Shown: positions 25,088-33,794 of the stretch, one piece after another
Layout of the letters: each line of letters starts with the position of its first letter
Position numbering within the stretch: the first letter of the stretch is position 1
Assembly: GCF_023333595.1 (NCBI RefSeq)
Contig: NZ_JAIQZM010000003.1
Location: 186,001-250,000 of the forward strand
Direction: 5' to 3'
DNA: 64,000 nucleotides
From: Argonema galeatum A003/A1
GTDB taxonomy: Bacteria > Cyanobacteriota > Cyanobacteriia > Cyanobacteriales > Aerosakkonemataceae
The notes under the pieces: generated by a model
Database searches by the model: none
What the model saw: the letters and a program-made list of their open reading frames with translations, nothing else
What the model was told of the DNA's origin: nothing
Position numbers and translations under genes: made by a program

Positions 25088-26713
25088 ATGCAAACCCCAC
25101 TTCCTTATCAAAGATGCCAACAAGAATTAGAAGATTTACTCCGTTCCCAATATCCTCTAATTTTTCTCCGTTCCGCTGAAGAAACTAGAGCGGTTAATTG
25201 CGCGATCGCATCTCACCAATCCCTCACCTATTCGTCCGATATTCCCGATGGCGAATTAGCCAGATGGAGCAGCAATAACGGTTTCCAAAAACGTACCGGA
25301 GAACCGGGAAAAGCTGTTTGGGAAATTATCTCTTCTCCCCTCCCAACGAGAGCCGATCCCATTCAGCACGCTCTCGGTTTTTTATCAGAAAGATTGGAAA
25401 AACAAGTAATCGAAAATTTAGCTAGCCAACATACTTATATATTACCAGATTGGTCAACTTTTGTCCATCCAGATTCTCATTTTTTAGCGCGACAATTGAA
25501 AGAATTAATTATCGCGATCGACCAAAAAAGACCTCGCCCTAGAATGAGTTTAATTGTCATCGGTTCCGATTGGCAAATTCCCAGCATCCTTCGCAACAGC
25601 ATTCACATTTTAGATTTACCCCTCCCCATCGGTGAAGAATTATATCAAGATGTATTCAGAGTTGCGGTTTCCAAATATAATCTCCCCGATGAAGAAGCCA
25701 GACGCCTCGCAGAACAAGCTCAAGGAATGCCATTGCAAGCTGCTAGCCAAACTGCTAAATTAATTACTACCAGAAATCTTTGGGAGTATCCCCACCAAGC
25801 CGGAGAATTGATTCTAGAAGTCAAGAAACAAGAAATTAGAAAAACCGGGGGTTTGGAATATTTCGAGCCGCAAGGACAGGGATTGAATGAAGTAGGCGGA
25901 TTGCAAAATATTAAAGATTGGATCGTAAATCGGCAACAATGGTTCGAGCAAGATGTTCACCCACAAATGCGACCGCGTGCTATACTATTGGAAGGATATC
26001 CGGGATGTGGAAAAACTTTCATTGCGAGAGCGATCGCACAACAGTGGCGCGTTCCTCAAATCAACTTTGAAATATCTCGATTGCAATCAAAATGGGTAGG
26101 CGAATCAGAAAGTAACACCTTCCAAGCATTAAGAGCGATCGAAGCTTCCGCACCCAATATCCTATTTATGGATGAAATCGAAAAAGCGTTCGCTGGAATA
26201 GGTGGCGATACCTCTGGCGTCAATACCAGACAATTCGGCACTTTCCTATCTTGGCTCAACGATCATCAATATTCCATCTTTTTTATCGCAACTTCTAATA
26301 ATAGAAACGCACTACCAGCCGAACTATTTCGCGCTGGCAGATTTGACGAAATTTTTATTATTATGCCACCGAATACAGATGAACGTCGTGAAATTATTCG
26401 CAAACGCTCTTCTGCCTACAAACTGCCGCTCATAACTCAAAATATACTAACATTTTTAGTAGAAAATAGCAATGGTTTTTCCGGTGCAGAACTGGATAAA
26501 CTGGTAAAAGAAGCCAAATATTTAGCTGGTTTTGGGAAACCACCAACTGATAGTCACTGGCGACAAGCTTTAAAAGAAATATCTCCCCAGTATAAAAGTC
26601 GCAAAATGCAAGAATTATTGCGAAATTATCGCCAACATTTAGAAGAAAGAGGAGGAAAACCTGCCTCAGTAATAGAAGTAGGTTTTTGGGAAAGTTTGAT
26701 TGTTCATGGTTGA
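25088..26713 (+). CDS. AAA+ ATPase, Ycf46-like
   Basis: 541 residues. The N-terminal 280 residues (starting QELEDLLRSQYPLIFLRSAEE) resemble the Ycf46 group of cyanobacterial/plastid AAA proteins. The AAA+ module has Walker A LLEGYPGCGKTF (about 299-310), Walker B ILFMDEIEKAF, sensor-1 FIATSNN and the arginine-finger region ELFRAGRFDE. It probably remodels a partner complex; the closest candidate is the VWA protein, as in MoxR-VWA pairs, though this is not MoxR. The C-terminal residues IVHG and the stop codon come from a heptamer repeat. Confidence 0.85.
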   Translation: MQTPLPYQRCQQELEDLLRSQYPLIFLRSAEETRAVNCAIASHQSLTYSSDIPDGELARWSSNNGFQKRTGEPGKAVWEIISSPLPTRADPIQHALGFLSERLEKQVIENLASQHTYILPDWSTFVHPDSHFLARQLKELIIAIDQKRPRPRMSLIVIGSDWQIPSILRNSIHILDLPLPIGEELYQDVFRVAVSKYNLPDEEARRLAEQAQGMPLQAASQTAKLITTRNLWEYPHQAGELILEVKKQEIRKTGGLEYFEPQGQGLNEVGGLQNIKDWIVNRQQWFEQDVHPQMRPRAILLEGYPGCGKTFIARAIAQQWRVPQINFEISRLQSKWVGESESNTFQALRAIEASAPNILFMDEIEKAFAGIGGDTSGVNTRQFGTFLSWLNDHQYSIFFIATSNNRNALPAELFRAGRFDEIFIIMPPNTDERREIIRKRSSAYKLPLITQNILTFLVENSNGFSGAELDKLVKEAKYLAGFGKPPTDSHWRQALKEISPQYKSRKMQELLRNYRQHLEERGGKPASVIEVGFWESLIVHG

Positions 26714-26727
26714 TTGTTCATGGTTGC
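26700..26727. repeat. Heptamer tandem repeat containing a stop codon
   Basis: Four units TTGTTCA/TGGTTGA(C). The TGA of unit 2 (26711-26713) is the stop of the AAA+ gene and the last residues are repeat-encoded. Reverse complement of the array at 23234-23268. Confidence 0.85.
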
Positions 26728-26801
26728 TAACAAGCGATCGAGCGATTGGATAGAATTATAGACTACCTAATCCGACGCGATCGCAGCGAAAATTGAGAGC
26801 A

Positions 26802-28037
26802 TTACTTCTTGATGGCAGTTAAAATAGTAACTGGATTTAGGGGATAAAAACGAGTCAGAGATGCTACCGGGACCGATCGCGATAACTGCACTTGCAACAA
26901 CTGGTAATCCCATTTCCTTTCGCTCACCCATGTGACAGCCATATTCAAATGTTCCAAAGTAGCTAAAGCCAACACCAATACGCCGCCAGGAATTAGCTTT
27001 TCGCCACATATATTCAAAATATCGCTTAAATTGCCACCACTACCGCCAATAAAAATGCGCTCTGGGTGCGGGAGGTGATATAATATTTCAGGAGCTTTTC
27101 CGTGGATGGAAATAACATTGCGGACTTGGAAACGACGGCAATTATCCTCAATCAATGCCGTACCAGCAGATGTTTTTTCGATCGCATACACGGCAGAAGT
27201 GGGAAATAAGCGACCAATTTCAATCGAAACCGAACCTGTTCCAGCGCCAACATCCCAGATTGTTTGTTTTGGTTTTAGTGCTAATTCTCCCAAGACTAAG
27301 ATGCGGACTTCTCGCTTAGTCATCAAACCGGGCCGATCGCTAAAACTCAAAAAACTAGAATCTGGCAATCCCAGATGCGGTAAGGTTTCTAAGTCGATTT
27401 GCTCATCTGTGATTTGACGCAATAATACTACCACATTCAGCGGTGCAAATGTCTGATTTAGTACAGATGCGATCGCCAAAGACTGAACGCGCTCATCCCC
27501 ACCACCCAAATTTTCGCAGATCCAGAATTGGTAATGACTGGGTAAATCTAAAGATAACAACAGACGTGCGATCGCACCAGGACTGTGAGAATCATCCGTC
27601 AGCACCGCTATTTTCTCCACGCCTTGCTGCAACGCTTGCATAAGCTCGTCAAAAGAGCGACCGTGAGCGCTAATTACGCGAGCATCTTGCCAAGAAACTT
27701 TAATACGGTTAAACGCTAGCTGGATAGAACTTAGATGGGGATAAAAAGTCAATTGTTCTGGAGGAAGTTCCATCAGCAACAGACGCCCCAACCCAAAAAA
27801 TAACGGGTCACCAGTAACTAAAACGACAATAACGTTGTCAGTAGAGAGGCGGTGGCGAATTTCCCGAATAGCTATTGTAAAATCGCCCAATACGATTCGG
27901 TCAGCTGGATGAGTGGGGAAGTACTTGAGATGGCGATCGCTTCCCACCAGTACAGTCGCCCATTCCACAATTTGCCGCACCGTATCCGTCAGTCCATCTG
28001 CCCCATCCAAGCCAATTCCAACAATATGTACAGTCAT
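26802..28037 (-). CDS. cobL: Precorrin-6Y C5,15-methyltransferase (decarboxylating)
   Basis: Methylates precorrin-6Y at C-5 and C-15 and decarboxylates the C-12 side chain in cobalamin synthesis. 411 residues, a fusion of a CbiE-type domain (VHIVGIGLDGADGLTDTV, VTGDPLFFGLG) and a CbiT-type SAM domain (IWDVGAGTGSVSIEIGR, IFIGGSGGNLSDIL). The ATG is within a TAATGAC heptamer. It is followed downstream on the plus side by a truncated repeat and then cobH on the same strand; the two are probably expressed together. Confidence 0.95.
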   Translation of the reverse strand: MTVHIVGIGLDGADGLTDTVRQIVEWATVLVGSDRHLKYFPTHPADRIVLGDFTIAIREIRHRLSTDNVIVVLVTGDPLFFGLGRLLLMELPPEQLTFYPHLSSIQLAFNRIKVSWQDARVISAHGRSFDELMQALQQGVEKIAVLTDDSHSPGAIARLLLSLDLPSHYQFWICENLGGGDERVQSLAIASVLNQTFAPLNVVVLLRQITDEQIDLETLPHLGLPDSSFLSFSDRPGLMTKREVRILVLGELALKPKQTIWDVGAGTGSVSIEIGRLFPTSAVYAIEKTSAGTALIEDNCRRFQVRNVISIHGKAPEILYHLPHPERIFIGGSGGNLSDILNICGEKLIPGGVLVLALATLEHLNMAVTWVSERKWDYQLLQVQLSRSVPVASLTRFYPLNPVTILTAIKK

Positions 28038-28047
28038 TAGTCATTAG
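28034..28047. repeat. Heptamer repeat at cobL start
   Basis: Two units, CTAATGA on the minus strand; the second provides the ATG start codon of cobL. Same motif as 10794-10842. Confidence 0.8.
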
Positions 28048-28111
28048 GAAATTTTTAATTTTAGATAGCAGATTTCAAATTTATTTTGAATTAACTCCGA
28101 GAATATAAATC

Positions 28112-28217
28112 GGTTACCTAAAAAATTCGTTTTCTTATTCTTATCTGCGTTTATCTGCGTTCATCTGTCTACATCTGCGGTAAAAATTTAACCAACGATG
28201 AAAACAGACAATTTGAC
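28112..28217. mobile_element. MITE-like element, copy C (truncated)
   Basis: Shares GGTTACCTAAAAAA, the TCTGCGTTTATCTGCG core and GCGGTAAAAATTTAACCAA with the copies at 2984-3147 and 63373-63537, but lacks both outer ends. It stops at the first base of the cobH stop codon. No cobalamin riboswitch was recognised here. Confidence 0.75.
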
Positions 28218-28825
28218 TATTCCTCAGATGCTAAAACAATTAAAGCATTAAGGATCGCCGCAGCGACTGGAGAACCACCCTTACGACCCTCGACCCGAAT
28301 CTGAGGAACGGTAGTAGAAGCAAGTGCCGCCTTTGACTCTACCACCGAAATGAAGCCGACGGGAACGCCAATTACCAAAGCTGGTTGTACGGATGCCTCT
28401 AGCAACTCAGTGCAAAGAGCCAGCAAAGCGGTGGGTGCATTCCCGATCGCAAAAATAGCTTCTGGAAACTCCCGCCAACATTGCAGCAAACCCGTTTCGG
28501 TGCGCGTTTTTCCCGGAAGTGCGGTTTGTGCCATCTCCACAGCACTGAATAAGGGGTTGTCAAAGGTTTGTGACACCAATCCAACAACCCCTTGTTTGAC
28601 CATCCCAACATCTGTCACAATCGGTACGCGACCTCGGATAGCAGCAATTCCCGCCTCTATTGCGCCCGGAGTAAAGCGAATTAGCTGCTTGAACTCAAAG
28701 TCAGCCGTGCTGTGGATCACCCGTCGCACGATCGCATATTCGTTTGGGCTGAAGTTGTGGGAGCCAATTTCGCGATCGATTACCGCGAAACTCTGCTCCA
28801 TAATGGGATGAATAGGCAAACTCAT
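28217..28825 (-). CDS. cobH: Precorrin-8X methylmutase
   Basis: Moves the C-11 methyl group to C-12 in precorrin-8X, giving hydrogenobyrinate. 202 residues, normal length. Motifs: VRRVIHSTADFEFKQLIRF with the catalytic His, IVTDVGMVKQGV, IGNAPTALLALCTEL and VGVPVGFISVVESKAAL. Upstream of cobL on the same strand, with a truncated mobile repeat between. Confidence 0.95.
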   Translation of the reverse strand: MSLPIHPIMEQSFAVIDREIGSHNFSPNEYAIVRRVIHSTADFEFKQLIRFTPGAIEAGIAAIRGRVPIVTDVGMVKQGVVGLVSQTFDNPLFSAVEMAQTALPGKTRTETGLLQCWREFPEAIFAIGNAPTALLALCTELLEASVQPALVIGVPVGFISVVESKAALASTTVPQIRVEGRKGGSPVAAAILNALIVLASEE

Positions 28826-28916
28826 GGAAATTTTGGATTTGGGATGAAAGGATGATTAGGTGGCAAATCAGTTTCCTAGATTATCCGATTTAGACCAGCT
28901 TTCCCCAATCTAAAAT

Positions 28917-29699
28917 CTAAAATTCCAGGACTGGCCAGTCAGGTTCCCGATAGTAGCGCGTCATATCGTCGAACTTTCGCAATTCTGCTCTCTTTACCAA
29001 GAGTTCGGGCGCATTTTCCAGCCACTGCAAATTGAAATCACATAGAGTACTGCTGAGACGATCGCGGTCTAAATCAGCCGATACAGAGCCAAAATAGCCC
29101 AGAGTTATGTGAGCTGTGAAGTGGTACTGCTGCTCAATTCCAAGAGAAATTAAATCGCGATTTTGATAGACCGTTTGACGGAGTTTGAGAATTCGATCGT
29201 AGGAAGGTTCATCTGCGGGCAACAAATAAACTGCTAGCGCTCGCGGCATCACCATTAGTCCCAATAGCTGCCATCGAATTGGAATACCACCGCTCACCAA
29301 CGGTAGGCTCTGCTGAAAAATCTGTGCAATTGTATGAGGTAACCGCACATCAAACTCAGGATTCTGACTCGCGTCGCGGTAAGCATTATCCCAAATCAAG
29401 TCAGCTAAAGTTACATGAAAGCTAGCTGGCGGCACCGCCACCATCATATCGGGATCTAACTTTTGCAAAAGTTGCTCTTGGCAATCTTTTAATTGGGTAT
29501 AAAAAGCCAAATTTTCCGAATCTTCCTCTGAAGGTGGGGTGATAACCGTATAGCCAGGAAACGGCACAGCTTGGAAGCCACCTTCCGGGCGCGGCTGAAA
29601 CTTCGGCGATTCCTGAATATGCTGTACTTGGGATCTGTAAGTTTCTGGTAGCATCATCCGTGCTACCCGATTCAAGTAAGTTTGATAGTTCTCGTCCAA
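28917..29699 (-). CDS. DUF1868 protein, 2H-phosphoesterase-like
   Basis: 260 residues. Two His-x-Thr motifs, SFHVTLADL and FTAHITLGYF, about 100 residues apart, mark the 2H-phosphoesterase fold; the RPEGGFQAVPFPGYTVI N-terminus fits DUF1868. Relatives hydrolyse cyclic phosphates of nucleotides or RNA ends. The first codon is TTG; an internal ATG at 29655-29657 would shorten it by 14 residues. No operon partner. Confidence 0.75.
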   Translation of the reverse strand: MDENYQTYLNRVARMMLPETYRSQVQHIQESPKFQPRPEGGFQAVPFPGYTVITPPSEEDSENLAFYTQLKDCQEQLLQKLDPDMMVAVPPASFHVTLADLIWDNAYRDASQNPEFDVRLPHTIAQIFQQSLPLVSGGIPIRWQLLGLMVMPRALAVYLLPADEPSYDRILKLRQTVYQNRDLISLGIEQQYHFTAHITLGYFGSVSADLDRDRLSSTLCDFNLQWLENAPELLVKRAELRKFDDMTRYYREPDWPVLEF

Positions 29700-29769
29700 C
29701 CTTGATAGCCTCGCATTTTAAATGGAATAGATTTTAGGTAGCTGCCACAGTCATAGTCAGTTGATGGGG

Positions 29770-29900
29770 GGCTACCAACCTAAAACGGGAACCTCACCCC
29801 CCCAACCCCCCTCTCCGACCTCGGAGAGGGGGGAGAAATACTCCCCTCCCCGTCAACGGTGAGGGGCTGGGGGTGGGGTTCCCGGTTTAAACTGGTAGCC
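29770..29900. mobile_element. Large imperfect palindrome, MITE-like
   Basis: Starts GGCTACCAACCTAAAACGGG and ends, on the other strand, GGCTACCAGTTTAAACCGGG; the centre is a long C/G-rich hairpin around CTCCGACCTCGGAG. About 131 bp, no coding capacity. A non-autonomous dispersed element. Confidence 0.8.
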
Positions 29901-29940
29901 TGATGGGGCATCGGACGAAAATCTCAAAAATTTTCATGAC

Positions 29941-29968
29941 CAATGACCAATGACCAATGACCAATGAC
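29941..29968. repeat. Heptamer tandem repeat (CAATGAC)4
   Basis: Four exact units ending 20 bases before the holA start codon, preceded by a partial unit. Confidence 0.9.
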
Positions 29969-29988
29969 CAGGGATCAACGTACTCTTT

Positions 29989-30969
29989 ATGCCAATTTAC
30001 CTCTACTGGGGGGAAGATGATTTTGCGCTCCAACAAGCTGTTGGCAAGTTGCGCGAAACCGTACTCGATCCCCAATGGGCTAGTTTTAACTATGACAAAA
30101 TATCTCCCGAACAACCAGATGCTGCGATTCAGGCTTTAAATCAGGCCATGACGCCGACTTTTGGGGCGGGTCAGCGTTTGGTCTGGCTGGTTGATACAAC
30201 CATAACCCAGCACTGTTCTGAAGACCTGTTGGCGGAATTACAGCGAACTCTGCCCGTCTTACCGAAGTCTTCTGTTCTGTTAATGACTTGCCGCTCCAAA
30301 CCGGATGGGCGGCTTAAATCCACTAAGCTACTGCAAAACCACGCCGATATCCGGGAGTTTTCCCCGATCCCGCCTTGGAAGACAGACCAGATCGTACAGC
30401 AAGTTAGACAAGCTGCACAAGAGGTTGGGGTGAAGCTAACGCCAGATGCGATCGAACTTTTGGCTGATTGCGTTGGTAACGATACAAGGCTGCTTTTTAG
30501 CGAGCTGAAAAAACTACGGCTGTTCGGACTGGACTCACAACAGGCTCTTTCTGCCGATACTGTTGCTTTTTTGGTCACGGCTAACACCCAAAACAGCTTG
30601 CAGTTGGCGGTGGCCATCCGAGGCGGGGATACAGGCAAAGCTTTGGGATTAGTGGCTGATTTGATCGATCGCAACGAGCCAGCTTTAAGAATTGTTGCGA
30701 CCTTAATCGGACAATTTCGCACCTGGTTATGGGTTAAGCTGATGATCCAGGAGGGCGAGCGGGATGAGAAAGCGATCGCAACCGCAGCTGAAGTCGGCAA
30801 CCCCAAACGCATTTACTTTCTTAAGCAAGAGGTCAACACTCTCACCTTGCAAAAACTTTCTGCCACCTTGCCCGTACTGCTAGACTTAGAAGTCAGCCTC
30901 AAACAAGGCGCAGAGGCGACAACAGCCCTGCAAACCAAGGTCATCGAACTTTGCCACATCTACAAGTAG
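29989..30969 (+). CDS. holA: DNA polymerase III, delta subunit
   Basis: Clamp-loader wrench that opens the sliding clamp. 326 residues. It has the family pattern: MPIYLYWGEDDFALQQAVGK, LVWLVDTTI, EFSPIPPWKTDQIVQQVRQ, IELLADCVGNDTRLLFSEL and the C-terminal helical domain with LIGQFRTWLWVKLM and CHIYK. It is usually degenerate at the P-loop, as here. A CAATGAC heptamer array lies just upstream. Confidence 0.92.
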   Translation: MPIYLYWGEDDFALQQAVGKLRETVLDPQWASFNYDKISPEQPDAAIQALNQAMTPTFGAGQRLVWLVDTTITQHCSEDLLAELQRTLPVLPKSSVLLMTCRSKPDGRLKSTKLLQNHADIREFSPIPPWKTDQIVQQVRQAAQEVGVKLTPDAIELLADCVGNDTRLLFSELKKLRLFGLDSQQALSADTVAFLVTANTQNSLQLAVAIRGGDTGKALGLVADLIDRNEPALRIVATLIGQFRTWLWVKLMIQEGERDEKAIATAAEVGNPKRIYFLKQEVNTLTLQKLSATLPVLLDLEVSLKQGAEATTALQTKVIELCHIYK

Positions 30970-31022
30970 CCAGTCATCACTCGGATGGTGGAACTTCACA
31001 CCCCTAAAATGGTTCAGAACTA

Positions 31023-31550
31023 ATGAACCTATCAGTGTGCTGGTTCTTGAGAACACCCATGATGATGAATTCCTATCTTGACATTTCCCGACCTGACCTG
31101 AACCGGATGCTGTCGCAATCCTTGATGGTGGCTTTCCTCTCTACTATGGGTTTGCTCTGCGGACTGGCTCCCGATTTCTCTGCAAGTTCCCCTGCTCTGA
31201 TGTTCAGTTCTTCTGCCAGAGCCCAAGCCGTTAGCGATGATGAAGCCAGTAGATTTGCCCGCGCTGCCTATACGATTGAAAAAAGGCGTCAAACTGTGGT
31301 AGAAGAAATTAAAAACAGAACAGGTGGAAACGTTCCCGATATTACCTGCTATCCACCAGAAAGATTGGAAACTCTCCCCGCCGACATCCGCAATGATGTC
31401 AAGAGTTTCTGTGATTTTTCCAGACAGACTATACAGTCGAATCAATTCTCGGTTGGGCGCTTCCTTGAGATTCGCAATAGCCAAGCATCAGATCCCAGCC
31501 TCAAGCAACGAATTGACCGTGAATTGCTGCGACTCCAGTCTGGTTCATAA
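31023..31550 (+). CDS. Secreted DUF4168 protein
   Basis: 175 residues. A long signal region (LMVAFLSTMGLLCGLA to SSARAQA) is followed by a DUF4168-type domain: VSDDEASRFARAAYTIEKRR, then VPDITCYPPERLETLPADIR with two Cys (CYPP and SFCDF) that could form a disulfide. Several Met codons (31059 onward) could be the true start. Exported, function unknown. Same strand as holA, 53 bases on. Confidence 0.75.
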   Translation: MNLSVCWFLRTPMMMNSYLDISRPDLNRMLSQSLMVAFLSTMGLLCGLAPDFSASSPALMFSSSARAQAVSDDEASRFARAAYTIEKRRQTVVEEIKNRTGGNVPDITCYPPERLETLPADIRNDVKSFCDFSRQTIQSNQFSVGRFLEIRNSQASDPSLKQRIDRELLRLQSGS

Positions 31551-31569
31551 CACATAAAGGCAATAATGT

Positions 31570-32196
31570 CTACATTTCCGAATCGCAGGTAGCTTTTCGC
31601 TTGGCATGAATATTCTTCATGTGTTTCTTCACAGTATTAAGGGAAATATACAGCTTATCCCCAATCTCCTTATAGGAGTAATTAGCTCGATAAAGTAACC
31701 AAACCTCGCTTTCCCGTGGCGTCAAACTGTATTGGTGAGCATCGTTATTTACTATCGTCTGGAGAGATTGATGTCGATCTTCCAGGCTCACCAACAGGCA
31801 AGGATACTTCATCTCCTCTAATTTTAGCCATCGCGCCCGCACGCGAAAACTAACTGAATCGTCCTTGTCAATTTCGGACTCGATCGCAATTTTTTGATTG
31901 GGAAATATATCGCGGCTCTCGATTAATGACTCGCAAACACGCCAAATCTCATGAGGTACAAAATTATGTTTATCTTTTTCTTCACTAAGTTGTTTGCAAA
32001 TCTGTCTGGCAGATTGATTGGCATGAACTAACTCGCCTTCGTCTGTTAAAATCAAAATGCCGTCCATAAAGCCTTCAAGCACTCCTTGCAAGAAGTAAGA
32101 TGAATCGATATTCTGTAAAAAGGCAATTTTTGACTGTTTATCTTGAGTATTCGCTCTGATGGGGGCAGTTGTTAAAGGGTTCATTGCTAATCTCAT
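31570..32196 (-). CDS. PAS-LuxR transcription regulator
   Basis: About 208 residues. A PAS-like sensor (GFMDGILILTDEGELVHANQ) is followed by a LuxR/FixJ-type helix-turn-helix (SLTPRESEVWLLYRANYSYK, then EIGDKLYISLNTVKKHMKNI). ATG 32196 is chosen because AAGGA lies 5 bases before it; the frame stays open to a GTG at 32244. No receiver domain. It is divergent from ureE, so it could regulate the urease accessory genes, but position is the only evidence. Confidence 0.8.
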   Translation of the reverse strand: MRLAMNPLTTAPIRANTQDKQSKIAFLQNIDSSYFLQGVLEGFMDGILILTDEGELVHANQSARQICKQLSEEKDKHNFVPHEIWRVCESLIESRDIFPNQKIAIESEIDKDDSVSFRVRARWLKLEEMKYPCLLVSLEDRHQSLQTIVNNDAHQYSLTPRESEVWLLYRANYSYKEIGDKLYISLNTVKKHMKNIHAKRKATCDSEM

Positions 32197-32258
32197 CGAT
32201 TTCCTTGATGACACACAGGACAAATTGACGTTTGAGAAATGCACCCCAGTGTGATTAC

Positions 32259-32272
32259 GTACTCATACTTAC
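32259..32272 (+). promoter_or_regulatory. Possible NtcA site (GTA-N8-TAC)
   Basis: GTACTCATACTTAC fits the NtcA consensus GTA-N8-TAC and lies in the divergent gap between the LuxR gene and ureE, about 210 bases before ureE. Urease genes are nitrogen-controlled in cyanobacteria. The consensus is short and should occur by chance more than ten times in 64 kb, and no -10 box at the right distance is convincing. Confidence 0.3.
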
Positions 32273-32442
32273 TTGATAAACGATCTATTTAAATCACAAA
32301 TCACCCATACTCGTGAATACACTTAGTTTATGGGCTGTTCCGGAATTGTTATGCTTTTGTTGCTATTAAGAACATTTTTATTTCTTTTCTCCTCTGCCCC
32401 TCTGCCCCTCTGCCCTAGCCCCGACGCCCTAGCCCCTATTTT

Positions 32443-32463
32443 CTTTTGACTTTTGACTTTTGA
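32443..32463. repeat. Heptamer tandem repeat (CTTTTGA)3
   Basis: Three units plus a partial fourth, followed by CTAGCCCTAGCCCTATGATG which holds the ureE start. Just upstream lie further CCTCTGCC and GCCCTAG iterations, so the ureE leader is almost all repeat. Confidence 0.85.
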
Positions 32464-32482
32464 CTTTTCTAGCCCTAGCCCT

Positions 32483-32920
32483 ATGATGCCGATTTTCACG
32501 CAACGTTTGCCAGCAGACCCAAATGCAGCAGTCAGTTATACTCTCTCTCTGACAGCTAGTGAACGCACTCGCAGTCGCCACCGCTTCGAGATGCCTGACG
32601 GGCAAGCGTTGTTTCTGCGTTTGCCTAGAGGTACGGTGCTGCGCGATCGCGACCTCCTCCAATCGGAAAACGGTACACTGGTGCGGGTAGCTGCAAAACC
32701 GGAACCAGTTATGACAGCTCTAGCTCCTACTGAGTTGGCCCTGCTGCGGACAGCTTATCATTTGGGTAACCGTCATGTGCCGCTAGAAATCGCTCCCACT
32801 TATTTACGGCTATCTCCCGATCCAGTCTTGAAGGCAATGCTGGAACATCTGGGGGTAGAAGTAAAAGAGGAAATTTTGCCGTTTGAGCCAGAAATGGGAG
32901 CATACGGACACAGCCATTGA
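32483..32920 (+). CDS. ureE: Urease accessory protein UreE (nickel chaperone)
   Basis: Delivers nickel to the urease active site. About 145 residues: an N-terminal peptide-binding domain ([20 protein letters not shown]) and a C-terminal metal-binding domain ([14 protein letters not shown]). It ends in AYGHSH, a short His tail rather than the long His-rich tail of some UreE. ATG 32483 or 32486; the longer TTG start would run into the repeat leader. First of ureE-ureF-ureG. Confidence 0.92.
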   Translation: MMPIFTQRLPADPNAAVSYTLSLTASERTRSRHRFEMPDGQALFLRLPRGTVLRDRDLLQSENGTLVRVAAKPEPVMTALAPTELALLRTAYHLGNRHVPLEIAPTYLRLSPDPVLKAMLEHLGVEVKEEILPFEPEMGAYGHSH

Positions 32921-32956
32921 AAATTACTCCCTTCCCACCCAAAGAATATCTATGAG

Positions 32957-33028
32957 GGAGCAGAGGAGCAGAGGAGCAGAGGAGCAGAGGAGCAGAGGAG
33001 CAGAGGAGCAGAGGAGCAGAGGAGCAGA
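32957..33028. repeat. Octamer tandem repeat (GGAGCAGA)9
   Basis: Nine exact 8-base units between ureE and ureF. Each contains GGAG, a ribosome-site-like core. The copy number may vary between strains. Confidence 0.95.
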
Positions 33029-33070
33029 AGAATGATAGATAATCTTCTAGCCCGAAAGGAGTAAGGATTT

Positions 33071-33748
33071 ATGCTGAATGATTTAACGCTGCTGAGTCTG
33101 CTGCAATTGACTAATTCTGCCTTACCAGTGGGAGCATATAGTTATTCCGAATCTTTGGAAAATCTGATTGAAGTCGGTACAATTAAAAATCCACAAAGCC
33201 TGAAGCATTGGCTAGAACAAGAACTGCGCTACGGTGCAATTCGGTTGGAAGCATCGGTGATGGTACGAGGCTATAAATCTGTCAAATTGGGCGATTTAGA
33301 TACTTTGAGTTATTGGAATGTTTGGGCTTCAGCTACCAGGGAAACCGAGGAGTTGCGCGAACAAAGCTGGCAGATGGGTCGGGCCTTATCTCGGCTTTTA
33401 CAACAGTTGCAGCCACAATTGACCTCAGTTTTTACCGAATTGGGTGAAACTTGTAATTATGCTCTAGCATTTGGCATCGCCGCCGCCCACTGGGATATTC
33501 CCGATCGAGCAGCTGTGTTAGGCTACTTACACAGTTGGGCTACAAATCTTGTCAGTGCTGGCGTCAAATTGATTCCCCTGGGACAAACTGCCGGTCAACA
33601 GTTGCTGTTAGATTTACATATCAGTATGATGCGTGCGACCGAAGAAATTTTAGTTTTGGATGATGACAAACTTAGTAGTTGCGGTTGGGGATTATCTTTA
33701 GCTAGTATGGCTCACGAAACCCAATACACTCGGTTATTTCGTAGTTAG
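33071..33748 (+). CDS. ureF: Urease accessory protein UreF
   Basis: Part of the UreDFG urease activation complex, gating UreG GTPase action. 225 residues with family motifs [41 protein letters not shown]-like segment, [10 protein letters not shown] and the end [19 protein letters not shown] lies about 9 bases before the ATG. 46 bases before ureG. Confidence 0.95.
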   Translation: MLNDLTLLSLLQLTNSALPVGAYSYSESLENLIEVGTIKNPQSLKHWLEQELRYGAIRLEASVMVRGYKSVKLGDLDTLSYWNVWASATRETEELREQSWQMGRALSRLLQQLQPQLTSVFTELGETCNYALAFGIAAAHWDIPDRAAVLGYLHSWATNLVSAGVKLIPLGQTAGQQLLLDLHISMMRATEEILVLDDDKLSSCGWGLSLASMAHETQYTRLFRS

Positions 33749-33794
33749 CTAGAAAATGTTATTTCCTAATAAAGATGTAAAGAGCAGATAACCT

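Noticed and set aside
28038-28216. Cobalamin riboswitch before cobL
   Set aside because: The sequence is a truncated mobile element plus heptamer repeats; no B12-box-like conserved core was seen.
32957-33028. Possible CRISPR array
   Set aside because: The 8-base units are contiguous with no spacers; a simple tandem repeat. No cas gene is in the window.
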